The notes below the pieces were generated by a model. That model was not told the origin of the DNA. It was given only the letters and a program-made list of their open reading frames with translations, and made no database searches. Shown here piece by piece: positions 1 through 10,101 of a stretch of 64,000 bases of DNA. The translations under genes and the position numbers were made by a program. Positions within the stretch are counted from its first letter, which is position 1, and every line of letters starts with the position of its first letter. Source of the stretch: Arthrobacter sp. YN (GTDB taxonomy: Bacteria > Actinomycetota > Actinomycetes > Actinomycetales > Micrococcaceae); NCBI RefSeq assembly GCF_002224285.1, contig NZ_CP022436.1, positions 4,588,001 to 4,652,000 of the forward strand, given 5' to 3'.

Positions 1-3000
1 CGGAACGGTTGGTGCGCTTGTCGCGGAGGATTTCCGTGACGGATCCAAGGTGCCGGGACAGGTCAATCACGTTTTCCGGGGCAGCAAGCAACAGCTGGAA
101 CCCGAATTCGTGAAGCGCCTTGATGCCGGCACCCGCAAACTCTTCGGAAGCCAACACGAATGCTTCATCCATCATCACCGTGCCGTACGTCGTGAAGCCC
201 TGCTCGGCAATGCCCAGCTGGTAGCTCAGGGCCGCCGCCATGATGAACGCCGTGAAACGCTGGCGCTCACCGCCGGACATGGAGCCGGTATCGGCATGCA
301 TGAAGACTTCGGTCTTCCGCTTGGCTGCCTTGCCGGTGCCGGCTTTGCCCGATTTCGAAGCAACCTCGCGGTGCTCCTTGCACTGGATAAACAGGTGCCC
401 ACGAACGTCCAGCACCTCGGACCGCCAACGTCGATCCTCCGGGGTTTGGGATCCAAGGCGCTTGACCAAGGTTTCCAGCGACTTGTAACGCGCGGTGAGT
501 TCGGCGTCGTCGTCCACTTCTGTGGCTGAAGCGGCGCCGCGCGACGGCCGCGTGTGCTTCGCCTTCAAGGCGTTCTGGATCGCATCCTTGAACTGTTTGG
601 CCGTCGCCGGAAGCGTCTGTTTGATGTCCAGTTCCAGGAAGCTGCCCTCATGGAAGTTGACCTCGGACAAGATGCCGTTGAGAGGCAGGATGCGGCTGGT
701 GATGCTGCGGCGTTCCTCGTCCAAGAGGTGCAGGAGCGTGCTGAACGACTCGTGCGTGCGCTGGTTGAAGAACAGCCGGAACTCGGCCTCCTGCGCGGGC
801 AATCCATCGCTCACAATCGCGTGATACCGGGATTCGAAGTCTCCGGCAGCACCGATCGAGGTACCGTGGTCGGCGCTGATGGCACTTCCCCAGTCGCGCA
901 CGAAGGCTTCGAACATGCGGGTCAACCGCTCGGCCGTCGCCTGGCCGCGCGATTCCGCGGAATGCAGTTCGTCGAGCAGCTTGTTGCGGACACTGTTGGC
1001 CAGGTTGTCGAGCTCGTACAGTTCAGAGACCTCGCCGACGCCGTCAAAGTACGGCTCCAGCGCGGCGACGGTAGAGGCCGACGGCGGTGATTGCTCCAGC
1101 TTCAGCCTCGCGGCATCGAGCAGGCCGTCCGCCGTGGTCATCTTGTGGTCCAGCGCCTTGTATTCGCTCTGCAATACTGCGGCCGCACCTGTGGAGGACT
1201 GGTGCTTGTCGCGTACGGATTCAATAGTGGCCCGCAACGGTTCAAGGTCCGCCTGCGCAGCCAGAGCATCCGTCAGGCGCTGTTCGATCCTGGCAAGTTC
1301 GTCTGCTGCGACGGCTGCGGAAACTTGCTCCCACGGCCGTTCATCCTCAGCCACACGGCGGAGCGCCTCGAGCTGCCGGGCCATGCCTTGGTGCGAATCC
1401 TCACGGCTCTGCGCAAGTTCCGCGGCTTTCGCGAGCTCGTTCTCCAACTCGCCCACGCGGGCTGCCACAAGCTCCAGTTTGGAAGCGTTGTCGAAGCCCA
1501 GGACGTAATCCTGGCGGCTTGTGAACCGGTCGTCCTTTTCCACGGTGTGACGGTTGCGCTTGACCACTCCGCCCAGACTCAGGCCCTTGTCCATCGACGC
1601 AAGCTCGTCAGGATCCTCCACGCACGGATACGCGAAGTCCACTGCGATCCGCTCACGGATCCACTCTCCGGCGTCCGCGTTGGCGCCCGAGGTGAGGATG
1701 CTCAACTTCGTCAAGAGGTCGCCGTCGGACACGTCCTCCACAGCCAACGCGCCACCGGCGAGCGGCTTGGACACATCAACGGCGCGGAGGGCACCACGGA
1801 CGCTGTTGTCATTGAGGTAGCGCGTCACAGCCGCAAAATGCTCACCCGGAACCAGCAACGTGGTGGCGAGATTGCGCAGCGCGCGCTCGGCGGCCGGACG
1901 CCACTGGTCCTGCCCCTCCGCGAGGTCGATCAACTCGCCGCCAAACGGCATCCGCTCTTCCGGGACGCCGGTTGCGGCCGCAATGGCCGCGCGGTTTTCA
2001 ATACTCGACGGCGGCAACAAGGACTTGCGCGACCGCAACGACAGGAGTTCCTGCTGGGCCGCCGCGAGTTCACGCTTTTTAGTCGCGTGCCCGTCGAACG
2101 CCTCGAAACGAAGCTCCTTCAGGGCCTCCGAATCGTCCTTCAACTCTGCCGATCGAGCTGCTGCCTGCTCGTGTGCCTGGTCCCATCCTTCGGCGGACCA
2201 CTCAAGGTTCAGCCCGGCGTCGGCCAGCGCTTTCCGGGCCGAATCCTCTACCTGCTGACGGAGCTTCAAGCCAACCTTGGCGTTCTCCAGCGACTGCTCT
2301 ATGGCCGAAATCGCGTTACCGCCGCGGTTGTTGTAGTCCAGTTCAAGGTCGCGAAGCTCTTTGGCCAAAGCATCCCGCACCGTGCGCTCAGCGGCGAGTT
2401 CCTGCGCCTTGGACTGGGCCAACTCCTTGAAACGGGCCAGCGTCCTGGCGTGCACCGTGACCGCGAGCTGCTGCTTGTACGCCTCGAACTCCTCGCCGGC
2501 CAACTCCCGGAGACGGTTCGCGTCCAGCAGGGCCTGCGCATACTCCTTGTTCAGCCCCGGAACGGGTGCCAACTGGTCGCGTTGCTGCCGCACATCCTCC
2601 AACCGCTGCCGGATGGACATCAGGTTGCTGAACTCCTCCACCACATCATCAGCGGCAGCCAACGTCGCCGGAGCATCGAGTACCTGGTCGCGGAAGAACG
2701 TATTCACGCTGCCGCCCAAACCCTTACCGGCCTGGATCACACGAAGCAGCGGCAGCGCCTGGTCCGAGTTGATACCCAGGAGCCTCCGGAAACGCTCGGC
2801 GAACGCCTTGTGGACGTCGAAAACCTGGCCATCCGGGAAGATCGACTCCAGCGCGCCCTTGGTGAACCGCTTCTGCGCGATCCCCTCAATGGCCTCAAGG
2901 TCCAACGGCTTGCTGTCGATCACATAGAAACGCCCGACGCTCGACTCCGTGCCGTTCTTCGGAAGATCGAACAGCGCCGACACCGTCACCTTCGTGCCGG

Positions 3001-3382
3001 CCGCGTTATCAAACGTCAGCGCGACGGCGGACCAGGTGGCACCCGGGCGCTGGAAGGCACTGGCCGAGCTGTCGCCCACCGCCTTATCACCCACCTTGCC
3101 GCGCATGTAAGTGAACGTGGTCCTCTTGTCCTCCACAGCACCGCCGGAACGCTGGGCAGCAGCCTCATTCGAGCGCGGACGGGCGTCAAACACGCGAAGC
3201 ATCGCATCAAAAAGCGTCGACTTACCGACACCCGAGTTACCCGTCAGGAGGGTGCCCTTGCGGTCCACGTGCATGGTGTGGGCCCCATGGAATGTGCCCC
3301 AGTTGACCACCTGCACGAGCGCCAAACGCATCTGGCCCGGGTTTGTGAGCTCGCCGAGCGGGAGCATGCTTGCGATGGTCAC
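1..3382 (-). CDS. jetC: JetC, SMC-like ATPase of a Wadjet anti-plasmid system (partial)
   Basis: This is the MukB/SbcC-like motor subunit of the Wadjet complex, which in the studied family loads on and extrudes circular plasmid DNA before JetD cuts it. It starts at GTG 3382, inside the jetB stop (GTGA overlap), and the frame stays open for 1127 codons to the left edge. Walker [10 protein letters not shown] lies at residues 48-56, the ABC signature MSGGERQRF at about 1035-1043, and Walker B with catalytic Glu (MMDEAF) at about 1070-1075. The long stretch between heads is charged and Gln/Glu/Arg/Ala-rich, as expected for a coiled coil. Head motifs at both ends show that nearly the whole protein is present. 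The nuclease gene jetD is expected just beyond the left edge. Family assignment is firm because of jetA and jetB next to it. Confidence 0.93.
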   Translation of the reverse strand, partial: MTIASMLPLGELTNPGQMRLALVQVVNWGTFHGAHTMHVDRKGTLLTGNSGVGKSTLFDAMLRVFDARPRSNEAAAQRSGGAVEDKRTTFTYMRGKVGDKAVGDSSASAFQRPGATWSAVALTFDNAAGTKVTVSALFDLPKNGTESSVGRFYVIDSKPLDLEAIEGIAQKRFTKGALESIFPDGQVFDVHKAFAERFRRLLGINSDQALPLLRVIQAGKGLGGSVNTFFRDQVLDAPATLAAADDVVEEFSNLMSIRQRLEDVRQQRDQLAPVPGLNKEYAQALLDANRLRELAGEEFEAYKQQLAVTVHARTLARFKELAQSKAQELAAERTVRDALAKELRDLELDYNNRGGNAISAIEQSLENAKVGLKLRQQVEDSARKALADAGLNLEWSAEGWDQAHEQAAARSAELKDDSEALKELRFEAFDGHATKKRELAAAQQELLSLRSRKSLLPPSSIENRAAIAAATGVPEERMPFGGELIDLAEGQDQWRPAAERALRNLATTLLVPGEHFAAVTRYLNDNSVRGALRAVDVSKPLAGGALAVEDVSDGDLLTKLSILTSGANADAGEWIRERIAVDFAYPCVEDPDELASMDKGLSLGGVVKRNRHTVEKDDRFTSRQDYVLGFDNASKLELVAARVGELENELAKAAELAQSREDSHQGMARQLEALRRVAEDERPWEQVSAAVAADELARIEQRLTDALAAQADLEPLRATIESVRDKHQSSTGAAAVLQSEYKALDHKMTTADGLLDAARLKLEQSPPSASTVAALEPYFDGVGEVSELYELDNLANSVRNKLLDELHSAESRGQATAERLTRMFEAFVRDWGSAISADHGTSIGAAGDFESRYHAIVSDGLPAQEAEFRLFFNQRTHESFSTLLHLLDEERRSITSRILPLNGILSEVNFHEGSFLELDIKQTLPATAKQFKDAIQNALKAKHTRPSRGAASATEVDDDAELTARYKSLETLVKRLGSQTPEDRRWRSEVLDVRGHLFIQCKEHREVASKSGKAGTGKAAKRKTEVFMHADTGSMSGGERQRFTAFIMAAALSYQLGIAEQGFTTYGTVMMDEAFVLASEEFAGAGIKALHEFGFQLLLAAPENVIDLSRHLGSVTEILRDKRTNRS

Positions 3383-4437
3383 TTGGTCATCCCGTCAGTC
3401 GTGGTTGCGTCCGCGGCGGTACCGGACACATGCTCGGCATGCTCGCTCGTACCTCGCTTGGACGCATGCTGCCGCATGTCCCCGGCATCGCCGCTCGCTT
3501 CGGTGAGGTGCTCGCCCGAGGTAGACGACGCCGATGCCGCCCCGGGAGTGGCATCGGGCCTATCGGAGCCGGCAGCATCGTCCGCAGGACGAATGCTGTC
3601 CGGCGAAGGGGCGGGGCCGGCATCGGCGTCGTCGTCTCCATCCGCGGAGGATTCAGAGGTGTCCAGGTCCAGGAGGGGTTCTGTTCCGGATTCGTCGGCG
3701 GCTACTGCTATCAGGGCCTCTATTTGGGCCGGGATGTCGCCGATGTTGTCGAAGGGCAGGGCCAGCGGGAGGGCGTTGCTGATGGTGTAGCTGTCGTCCA
3801 GCGGGGTGGGGAGGAGGAGTTGGCGGGCCAGGAGTTTGGTGATGGTGCGGGTGACCACGTCGGAGTCGCGCAGGGCATCTTGCTGGCCGGCCGGGGTGTA
3901 GTTGGCGACGAGGTCCGAGATTTCTTCGCGGGTGATCGTCGGGTCCGTCTGGGCGGTAACGTGGCGGTCCAGCAGGAGGCGCAGGCGAAGCAGGACGATG
4001 GTTTCCACGCGGCTCAAAGCACGCTGCTGCCGGAGGATGCTGGACCGGGAGCTCGCGCCGATGATTTCGGGATCGACGGGGCGCAGGACCGCGATTTTGC
4101 GGTCGTGATCGAGCTGGAGGGTAAGGAACAGTTCGGACAGGCGGCTGCGGAGGATCAGCTGGTTGTCCAAGAGCGTGGTCCACAATTTCTCGTCGCGGCC
4201 GCCGTCGATGTAGGGGCCTTTAAGGAGCTTCACCAAGGCGTGACGGACCTTCATGGGGAGGACGCCGGTGTCGCCGGGGAACAGTGCGGCGCCGTCCACG
4301 AAGGAGTCCCGCGGAGTCACCCGGAACGGATCCGCATGAGTGATTTCAGCAGCGGTCCCAGCCACCTCCTCGGTGACCTCATTCGCTTCGGCGCCATCCG
4401 CCGTCGTGATGTCCTCTGTTGTGATTTCCTCAGTCAT
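3379..4437 (-). CDS. jetB: JetB, DUF4194 kite subunit of Wadjet, with long acidic tails
   Basis: JetB is the MukE-like winged-helix (kite) subunit that bridges JetA and JetC. I chose the ATG at 4437 (MTEEIT...) because GAGGA lies six bases upstream and it overlaps the jetA stop by 8 nt; an ATG at 4449 is in frame but has no good ribosome site. The DUF4194 core spans roughly residues 35-240 ([10 protein letters not shown] to [10 protein letters not shown]). It is flanked by an acidic Thr/Glu-rich N-terminus and a C-terminal tail of about 110 residues rich in Asp, Ser, Ala, Gly and Thr that looks disordered. At 352 aa it is longer than I would expect for the family. The gene is translationally coupled to jetA upstream and jetC downstream. 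Confidence 0.88.
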   Translation of the reverse strand: MTEEITTEDITTADGAEANEVTEEVAGTAAEITHADPFRVTPRDSFVDGAALFPGDTGVLPMKVRHALVKLLKGPYIDGGRDEKLWTTLLDNQLILRSRLSELFLTLQLDHDRKIAVLRPVDPEIIGASSRSSILRQQRALSRVETIVLLRLRLLLDRHVTAQTDPTITREEISDLVANYTPAGQQDALRDSDVVTRTITKLLARQLLLPTPLDDSYTISNALPLALPFDNIGDIPAQIEALIAVAADESGTEPLLDLDTSESSADGDDDADAGPAPSPDSIRPADDAAGSDRPDATPGAASASSTSGEHLTEASGDAGDMRQHASKRGTSEHAEHVSGTAADATTTDGMTK

Positions 4438-5887
4438 CAGAATCCTCATTCAGCGTGACGACGGGCAGGTACGCCGTGCGGATGCTGCCGTCGATTTGTT
4501 CGAAGTCGATGTGTTCCCAGGCGGCCCGGTCGAAGGCAGCGCCGCCCTGCAGTGCCATGGACAGCAGGGTGCGCACGGTGTTGATGTGCCGTTCCTCGGC
4601 GGGCAGGTTTTCCCAGGCGTCGCCCAGGGTGGCCGCGCCGGCCATGGCCGCCCGGATAACGGCGGGCTTGGCCTTGCCCGTGCGCGCCGACCTCACCCGG
4701 TCGGAGTCGCTGAACGCGATGGGGTCGGCCAGACGCGGGGGTGTGGCGAATTCGTCGGGGTCGAACAGTTTGACCATTGCCAACGACTCGAATCCGGCGT
4801 TGAACAGGACTGGACCAGGGATCAGGCCGGGTCGGTCCCGTTCGTAGGGCATGGAACGGATGGCTTGCTCGGCTTCGGCCAGCACCTTGCGGAGGCTGAC
4901 GGATTGGCGGACGTCGTCGCTCTGGATGTAGGTATTCAGGCTCTCGGAAAGCTTGCCGTAAATACGTTGGATCTGGCTGTGCTGCGCTCGCAGTTCGGCC
5001 ACCAGATTTTTGAGCGTCTCTCGGTCCTCGTGGGAGAGGTCGTCGGCGAATTGCCTGCTCAACACTTCGCCGATCGCCGAGCGGAAGCGCAATTGCTGCT
5101 GCGGGTCCTCCAGGAACGCCGTGAACGACCGGAAGGTGCGGCCCTCGGGGCTTTGGCGCAGCCGCTTGTCGGCCTCCAAAACCTGGGCCATGGTGGCGCC
5201 CTTGCTCAGGGACTCCTCGATGATCTGGTTGCGGAGTTCGCCCACCAATTCCTCGATGCGGTCACGCATTTTCTTGTAGTCCGCTGGCAGGCTGGCGGCG
5301 AGGTCCAGAATGTTGCCGGCAGCTTCCACGGCGTCTTCGTCGTCCAGAAGGCCATCGAATTCGCCCGAGCTGATGTCCTCCACCAACTGCTGCCGCTCCT
5401 GGATTTCCTCCTCCAGGGCTTCCAGCCGCGCGCTCTGGTCCGGATTGGTCTCGTTGGCGAGCTTCTCCACGTCTCCCAGGAGCGTGCCGAGCCGCGATCC
5501 ATTCAGCGTGGAACGCTCGCTGGAAAGGCTGTCCAGGAACGCCAGCACGCGGGCGGCGGGTTCCGTGACTTCGTAGACGATCTGGCCGGACTGGTTGCGT
5601 CGGGTCAGGAACTGCTTGCGCGTCCAATCGTCGCCGAACAACTTGCCGTTCTGCTGGCCGCCCAGTGTCGGGTCCTGTCGCCGGAGCTGCTCAAGGAAAG
5701 CGTCGACGTCGGCGTGGAACTCTTCGAGCGGAAGCTGTGGCCGGGTGCGGGTGAAGGATGCCTGCAGGACGGCGATCACCCACGGCGCCGATCGGGTCAA
5801 GGCCCATGCAGGGCCTTTGGTCAGCTGTTCGAGGTCACGGAGCCTCGCGCTGATGGCGTCGGCGGAGGACATGGCTGAACGGGACAA
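4430..5887 (-). CDS. jetA: JetA, DUF3375 kleisin-like subunit of Wadjet
   Basis: JetA is the MukF-like kleisin of the Wadjet complex, connecting JetC heads and JetB. The 485 aa product has the DUF3375 family look: an N-terminal segment with [20 protein letters not shown], the conserved stretch [20 protein letters not shown] near residues 100-120, and a central helical, Glu/Gln/Arg-rich region. I favour the TTG start at 5887 because AAGGAGAG sits five to six bases upstream; an in-frame ATG at 5872 ([11 protein letters not shown]) is the alternative. It is the first gene of the minus-strand jetABC operon. Its promoter must lie in the 245 bases between it and the divergent small membrane protein gene. 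Confidence 0.92.
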   Translation of the reverse strand: MSRSAMSSADAISARLRDLEQLTKGPAWALTRSAPWVIAVLQASFTRTRPQLPLEEFHADVDAFLEQLRRQDPTLGGQQNGKLFGDDWTRKQFLTRRNQSGQIVYEVTEPAARVLAFLDSLSSERSTLNGSRLGTLLGDVEKLANETNPDQSARLEALEEEIQERQQLVEDISSGEFDGLLDDEDAVEAAGNILDLAASLPADYKKMRDRIEELVGELRNQIIEESLSKGATMAQVLEADKRLRQSPEGRTFRSFTAFLEDPQQQLRFRSAIGEVLSRQFADDLSHEDRETLKNLVAELRAQHSQIQRIYGKLSESLNTYIQSDDVRQSVSLRKVLAEAEQAIRSMPYERDRPGLIPGPVLFNAGFESLAMVKLFDPDEFATPPRLADPIAFSDSDRVRSARTGKAKPAVIRAAMAGAATLGDAWENLPAEERHINTVRTLLSMALQGGAAFDRAAWEHIDFEQIDGSIRTAYLPVVTLNEDSDD

Positions 5888-6132
5888 CTACTCTCCTTCA
5901 GCTGCTGCGAAACCTGGCTGGCAGCGGAAACTGCCCCGTACAAGGTTAACGCAGAGCATCAGCCTCCCCACCGCAACCATTTCGTAACCTACCGTGCGGT
6001 ATGGTTTCGATCCCGCATCAACGGCGTCGCGAGGCGTTTCACCTCTGGCCGGAAAGCCCGCCCACCCCTAGTGTCAGAACATCGACGCAGCCACGCCGCG
6101 CCGACCCACGCACCGTCGCTCCGGGGGGAACC

Positions 6133-6435
6133 ATGGATTTCGATTTCACTGCGCTGGAAACAGGCACCTACGTAGTTATTGGAACGCTGGTCTTCGCTGC
6201 ACTTTTAGTGGCATTCATCGCAGCAGCAGCAATCGCAACAATCATTCTTATTGGCGCCATGGGCATGGTCTGGTACGCCGTCAAAGGCATTCTGGGTGGC
6301 CTCGTCCATGGCATTAATTTCGCGTGGGACCGCTTGGTTCACCACGCAGGACAAGTGGAAATTCCGGCCGAATTCCAGCCACAGATTTCCTCTGGCACGG
6401 GTAGCTACCCGCGGGTAGCATTGAGGGACAGCTGA
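6133..6435 (+). CDS. Small membrane protein, unknown function
   Basis: A 100 aa protein starting at ATG 6133 behind a GGGGGGAA ribosome site seven bases upstream; an in-frame upstream ATG at 6001 would add 44 residues that look like translated leader. After a short acidic N-terminus (MDFDFTALETGTY) there is one long or two short hydrophobic segments (about residues 12-60), then a soluble tail of about 40 residues ending in SYPRVALRDS. It is divergent from jetA and separated by 62 bases from the acyl-CoA dehydrogenase gene. I do not recognise a family, and there is no evidence that it belongs to the Wadjet system. Confidence 0.7.
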   Translation: MDFDFTALETGTYVVIGTLVFAALLVAFIAAAAIATIILIGAMGMVWYAVKGILGGLVHGINFAWDRLVHHAGQVEIPAEFQPQISSGTGSYPRVALRDS

Positions 6436-6497
6436 AGGGTTCCCACCCACGGCGGACCCTGGCTCCATCCGGTACAACCGGCTAGAGGAGTTACTCC

Positions 6498-8462
6498 ATG
6501 ACGTCCGCCACTGACAACAGTCTCGCCGCCGCAAGCGTCAACGCCACCGCAGAGGAAGCCCGCGCCGTCGCCGAGGCCGCGAGGGAAACCGAATGGAACC
6601 GGCCCAGCTTCGCCAAGGGCCTCTACCTGGGCAGCTTCGACCTCAGCCTGATCCACCCCTGGCCACAAGCACGGGCAGACGACGTGGAGCGGGGCGAGGA
6701 ATTCATGGGCCGCCTCCTCACGTTCGCCAAAACCATGTCCGGACGCGTGATTGAACGCGATGCCAAAATTCCCGACGAATACCTCAGGGGGCTCGCCGAC
6801 CTGGGCGTTTTTGGTATGAAAATTCCGCGGGAATACGGCGGCTTGGGTTTGTCCCTGGTCTACTACGGCCGGGCGCTGGCCCTGCTGGGATCGGTTCATC
6901 CAAGCCTCGGCGCCCTCATTTCCGCGCACCAGTCCATCGGCGTCCCGGAGCCTGTGAAGGAATTCGGCACACCGGAACAGAAACAGGAATACCTGCCGCG
7001 CTGCGCCGCCGGCGCCATTACCGCTTTCCTCCTGACAGAGCCCGACGTCGGCAGTGACCCCGCGCGCATGGGCGCCACTGCCGTGTTGTCCGACGACGGC
7101 GGTTCTTACCTTTTGGACGGCGTGAAACTGTGGACCACCAACGGTGTGATCGCCGAACTGGTGGTGGTCATGGCCCGGGTCCCAGCACATACCGATCCCG
7201 ACGGGACGGAGCACAAAGGCGGGATCTCCGCGTTCGTTGTGGAAATGGACTCCCCGGGCATCACGGTGGAGAACCGCAACGCTTTCATGGGGCTGCGTGG
7301 AATCGAAAACGGCGTGACCCGTTTCCACCAGGTCCGGGTCCCCGCGGCGAACCGGCTCGGCCGCGAAGGCCAAGGACTCAAAATTGCCCTCACCACTCTC
7401 AACACGGGACGGCTCTCCATCCCCGGTTTGTGCGTTGCTGCCGGAAAGTGGAGCCTGAAGATCTCCCGCGAATGGTCCAACGCCCGGACCCAGTGGGGGC
7501 GTCCAGTGGGCCAACACGAGGCAGTGGGCAAAAAGATCGCGTTCATCGCCGCCACCACTTTTGCGCTGGAAGCGGTCTTCGAATTGTCCGCCGAGATGGC
7601 CGACGCCGGCCAAAAAGATGTGCGCATCGAGGCTGCACTGGCCAAGCTGTGGTCCACGGAATTGAGCTGCCGGATCGCCGATGAACTTGTCCAGATCCGT
7701 GGCGGCCGGGGCTTCGAAACCGCTGATTCCCTTGAGGCCCGGGGCGAGCGTGCTGTCCCCGCCGAGCAGCAGCTCCGGGACCTCCGCATCAACCGGATTT
7801 TCGAGGGTTCCAGCGAGATCATGAAACTCCTGATCGCCCGCGAAGCCGTGGACGCACACTTGGCCGCCGCGGGCGACCTCGCCTCAGCGGATGCGAGCCT
7901 TCAGGACAAGGCGAGGGCCGCCGTCGGGGCCTCTGGCTTCTACGCGAAATGGCTGCCGAAACTCGTGGCGGGTGCCGGCATGGATCCCCGGTCCTACGCG
8001 GAATTCGGGCGCTTGGCCAAACAGCTGCGATTCGTTGAGAGGTCCTCGCGACGGCTTGCACGGCAAACCTTCTACGGCATGGGCAGGTGGCAGGCGAAGC
8101 TCGAGCACAAGCAGGCGTTCCTGGGCAGGATCGTAGACATCGGCGCCGAGTTGTTCGCTATGGCCGCGTGCTGCTCGAGGGCTGAAATGCTGCTCCGCAA
8201 GCACCCGGAACAAGGCGCCACCGCGTTCGAACTGGCAGAGGCATTCTGCGAGCAAGCCCGTGTGCGGGTGGACGAATACTTCGACCAGCTGTGGAGGAAT
8301 ACTGACGACGGCGATCACGGACTCTCGCGCAAAGTCCTCGCCGGTGACTACGCCTGGCTGGAGTCCGGAGTCCTGGACCAGTCCGAAGGTACCGGGCCGT
8401 GGATCGGCGACGCCTCGCCCGGAGCCTCATCCAAGGAGAACCTGCACCGCAACTATCGATGA
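6498..8462 (+). CDS. Acyl-CoA dehydrogenase family protein, long (VLCAD/ACAD9-like)
   Basis: A predicted FAD-dependent acyl-CoA dehydrogenase of 654 aa, catalysing alpha-beta dehydrogenation of an acyl-CoA thioester. It shows the first family signature (LLTEPDVGSDPAR), the late glycine-rich motif QIRGGRGFE, and the catalytic-base region RIFEGSSEIMKL with Glu about residue 436. The roughly 190 residues beyond the core resemble the C-terminal helical domain of very-long-chain members. The start is ATG 6498 behind GAGGAG. The gene stands alone between the small membrane protein and a convergent SEC-C protein; the chain length of the substrate cannot be read from sequence. Confidence 0.9.
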   Translation: MTSATDNSLAAASVNATAEEARAVAEAARETEWNRPSFAKGLYLGSFDLSLIHPWPQARADDVERGEEFMGRLLTFAKTMSGRVIERDAKIPDEYLRGLADLGVFGMKIPREYGGLGLSLVYYGRALALLGSVHPSLGALISAHQSIGVPEPVKEFGTPEQKQEYLPRCAAGAITAFLLTEPDVGSDPARMGATAVLSDDGGSYLLDGVKLWTTNGVIAELVVVMARVPAHTDPDGTEHKGGISAFVVEMDSPGITVENRNAFMGLRGIENGVTRFHQVRVPAANRLGREGQGLKIALTTLNTGRLSIPGLCVAAGKWSLKISREWSNARTQWGRPVGQHEAVGKKIAFIAATTFALEAVFELSAEMADAGQKDVRIEAALAKLWSTELSCRIADELVQIRGGRGFETADSLEARGERAVPAEQQLRDLRINRIFEGSSEIMKLLIAREAVDAHLAAAGDLASADASLQDKARAAVGASGFYAKWLPKLVAGAGMDPRSYAEFGRLAKQLRFVERSSRRLARQTFYGMGRWQAKLEHKQAFLGRIVDIGAELFAMAACCSRAEMLLRKHPEQGATAFELAEAFCEQARVRVDEYFDQLWRNTDDGDHGLSRKVLAGDYAWLESGVLDQSEGTGPWIGDASPGASSKENLHRNYR

Positions 8463-8466
8463 AGCG

Positions 8467-8922
8467 CTAGCGAACGTCCCCATCCACGTAGAACCATCGC
8501 TTGCCTTCCCGAACAAAGCGGCTGACTTCGCGCTGGACGCCGCGTTCGCCGTCGAGCCTGTAGTGCGCAGCGAACTCCACGGTGCCCGTCGTGTCCAGGG
8601 GGCCGCCATTCGACGTCGAGACGATGTCCAGCCTGCGCCACTGCATGTCCGCATCGAGGTCCATGGATTCCGGCCGGGTGGAGGCGTGGCAGGTGCGCAG
8701 GAGGTAGCTGGGGTCCAGGACGACGAACGCCGAATAGCGGGAACGCATGAGTTGTTCGGCGGTGGGCGCGTCGGCGTCACCGCGGTGGAACCGGGCGCAG
8801 CAATCGTCGTACTGCTCCCCGGAGAGGCAAGGACAGGCGCCGTTGTGGAGTCTGGCAAGGTCAGGGGTCACGAGGTCCCAATCTGGTGCTGTAAATGAGA
8901 GCTGGGCAACATATTTTCCCAC
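8467..8922 (-). CDS. YchJ/UPF0225 family SEC-C motif protein
   Basis: A protein of up to 151 aa with the SEC-C zinc motif near its N-terminus (CPCLSGEQYDDCC) followed by the YchJ-type middle domain: RSRYSAFVV, then LEFAAHY-like VEFAAHYRL and the end FVREGKRWFYVDGDVR. Function is unknown in the family beyond zinc binding. The first ATG (8922) gives a 28-residue lead before the zinc motif; an internal GTG (VTPDLARLHNG) closer to the motif may be the true start. The gene is convergent with the acyl-CoA dehydrogenase, with only four bases between the two stops. Confidence 0.87.
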   Translation of the reverse strand: MGKYVAQLSFTAPDWDLVTPDLARLHNGACPCLSGEQYDDCCARFHRGDADAPTAEQLMRSRYSAFVVLDPSYLLRTCHASTRPESMDLDADMQWRRLDIVSTSNGGPLDTTGTVEFAAHYRLDGERGVQREVSRFVREGKRWFYVDGDVR

Positions 8923-9057
8923 GCCGTATAACAGCTTTGAAACAACCCCGCCAGAGTGGGGGGCGGCGCGTGATTCCGTCGGTGCTGGACCTTAGGCTGG
9001 ATACGCAAGCTGGGTGGGCAATGCGCGCATCACAAAACGACAGCCAGGGGAGGCTAC

Positions 9058-10095
9058 GTGGAGGATCCGACAACACTCGCCATCAACCTGACGTATTTGG
9101 GAACACTGGGACTCGCTGTCCTCATGTTCCTGGGTCTCGGGTTGGTCATCATCATCACGTTGGTGGTAGCGGGAGTCGGGCGCCTGCTGTCGATTGTCCT
9201 CCTGGCGATGGTGGGGATATTCCCGAAGAAGGAAACCACTCCGATCGTCCATGTGCCGCCGCGCCCCGCACGCGTCCCTGGTCCTGTGACCGGCGTCGAG
9301 TCTCCAGCAGCTGTTGAATCGCCTCTGGATGACCTCGCCTATCTTGAGACTGGATCTACTGCGGCGCAGGCTCCTACAGCGGTTGCTACGGCAAAGTCTG
9401 GTGCCGCTGCACCGGTTTCGAAGGCTGCCGCCGTGCCGGTTTCGAAGGCGGCCGCCGCGCCGGTTTCGAAGGCCGCCGCCGCGCCGGCAGCTCCGCCAGC
9501 GGCGAAGCCCGCCGTGCCTTCCGCCCCTGCTGCGCCTTCCGCTCCTGCCCAACCCGCCGCGCCCAAGCGCGACCTCCTGGGAGACGTTCGACGACGACTC
9601 TCGGGTGCGTCTGCCGCTGTCAAAGACGGCGCGTGGAAGGCCAAGGTAGACCCCCGCAACCTTCCCAAACCGGCGGAGGTCAAGTCGGTGGTCGAAAACC
9701 AGACCGCGCACCATCCGATTCTCGTGGCAGCCACCAAGGAACCGCCGGTTCTGGCGAAGGACTGGGCCGATGCCGTGGCCGAGGCCGATCGTCGTGCAGC
9801 CGCCCGCGCTCAGGCTGAGCAGCCGCCCACCATCAAGGTGACTGTCCGCGACGTCGGCGAGCCCACGCCGTCGTCGTCCAATGGCAAAACGCCAGGCCCC
9901 AACACGCCGGATACTTCGACAAAACCGGCCGGCAGTGGCAACGGCAAAAACGGCTCCGGTGGCGACGGCGGCGCCGGCAACGGCAGTGGCACCGGCAACG
10001 GCGCAAAGAAGTCGGGCCCGAACACTTCCAAGAATGGGAAGTCTCCGAGCCCGATCCGAAAAGGTTCACTCAGCAGCGCCAGCCGCAACTCCTAG
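9058..10095 (+). CDS. Membrane-anchored Ala/Pro-rich low-complexity protein
   Basis: A 345 aa protein starting at GTG 9058 behind CCAGGGGAGG. Residues about 8-55 form one or two hydrophobic segments (YLGTLGLAVLMFLGLGLVII and SIVLLAMVGIF), followed by a long soluble region. That region contains three tandem eight-residue units of the type APVSKAAA, an Ala/Pro linker, a short more ordered piece (RDLLGDVRRRLSGASAAVKD), and a C-terminal Gly/Asn/Ser/Lys-rich tail. It resembles membrane proteins of unknown role found in Arthrobacter, but I cannot name a domain. The ribosome site and third-position GC bias support real coding. It is convergent with the flavin reductase gene. Confidence 0.8.
   Translation: MEDPTTLAINLTYLGTLGLAVLMFLGLGLVIIITLVVAGVGRLLSIVLLAMVGIFPKKETTPIVHVPPRPARVPGPVTGVESPAAVESPLDDLAYLETGSTAAQAPTAVATAKSGAAAPVSKAAAVPVSKAAAAPVSKAAAAPAAPPAAKPAVPSAPAAPSAPAQPAAPKRDLLGDVRRRLSGASAAVKDGAWKAKVDPRNLPKPAEVKSVVENQTAHHPILVAATKEPPVLAKDWADAVAEADRRAAARAQAEQPPTIKVTVRDVGEPTPSSSNGKTPGPNTPDTSTKPAGSGNGKNGSGGDGGAGNGSGTGNGAKKSGPNTSKNGKSPSPIRKGSLSSASRNS
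9409..9482 (+). repeat. 24-bp in-frame tandem repeat coding APVSKAAA units
   Basis: About three copies of a 24-bp unit encode successive PVSKAAA blocks in the low-complexity part of the membrane protein gene. Because the unit is a multiple of three, copy number can change without breaking the frame. Confidence 0.75.
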
Positions 10096-10101
10096 CGGCG
10101 T

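Noticed and set aside
1091..3790. 899-codon open frame on the plus strand
   Set aside because: It lies antisense to jetC, whose minus-strand frame has intact ATPase motifs at both ends. High GC content keeps the reverse frame open.
4340..5878. 512-codon open frame on the plus strand
   Set aside because: It is the antisense shadow of jetA and the start of jetB. It shows no domain and no ribosome site.
1..5887. Wadjet locus as part of a mobile island
   Set aside because: I found no integrase, att repeat, tRNA or composition break next to it within the window; the left side is unseen.
6405..7859. 484-codon open frame on the minus strand
   Set aside because: It is antisense to the acyl-CoA dehydrogenase, whose family motifs are on the plus strand.
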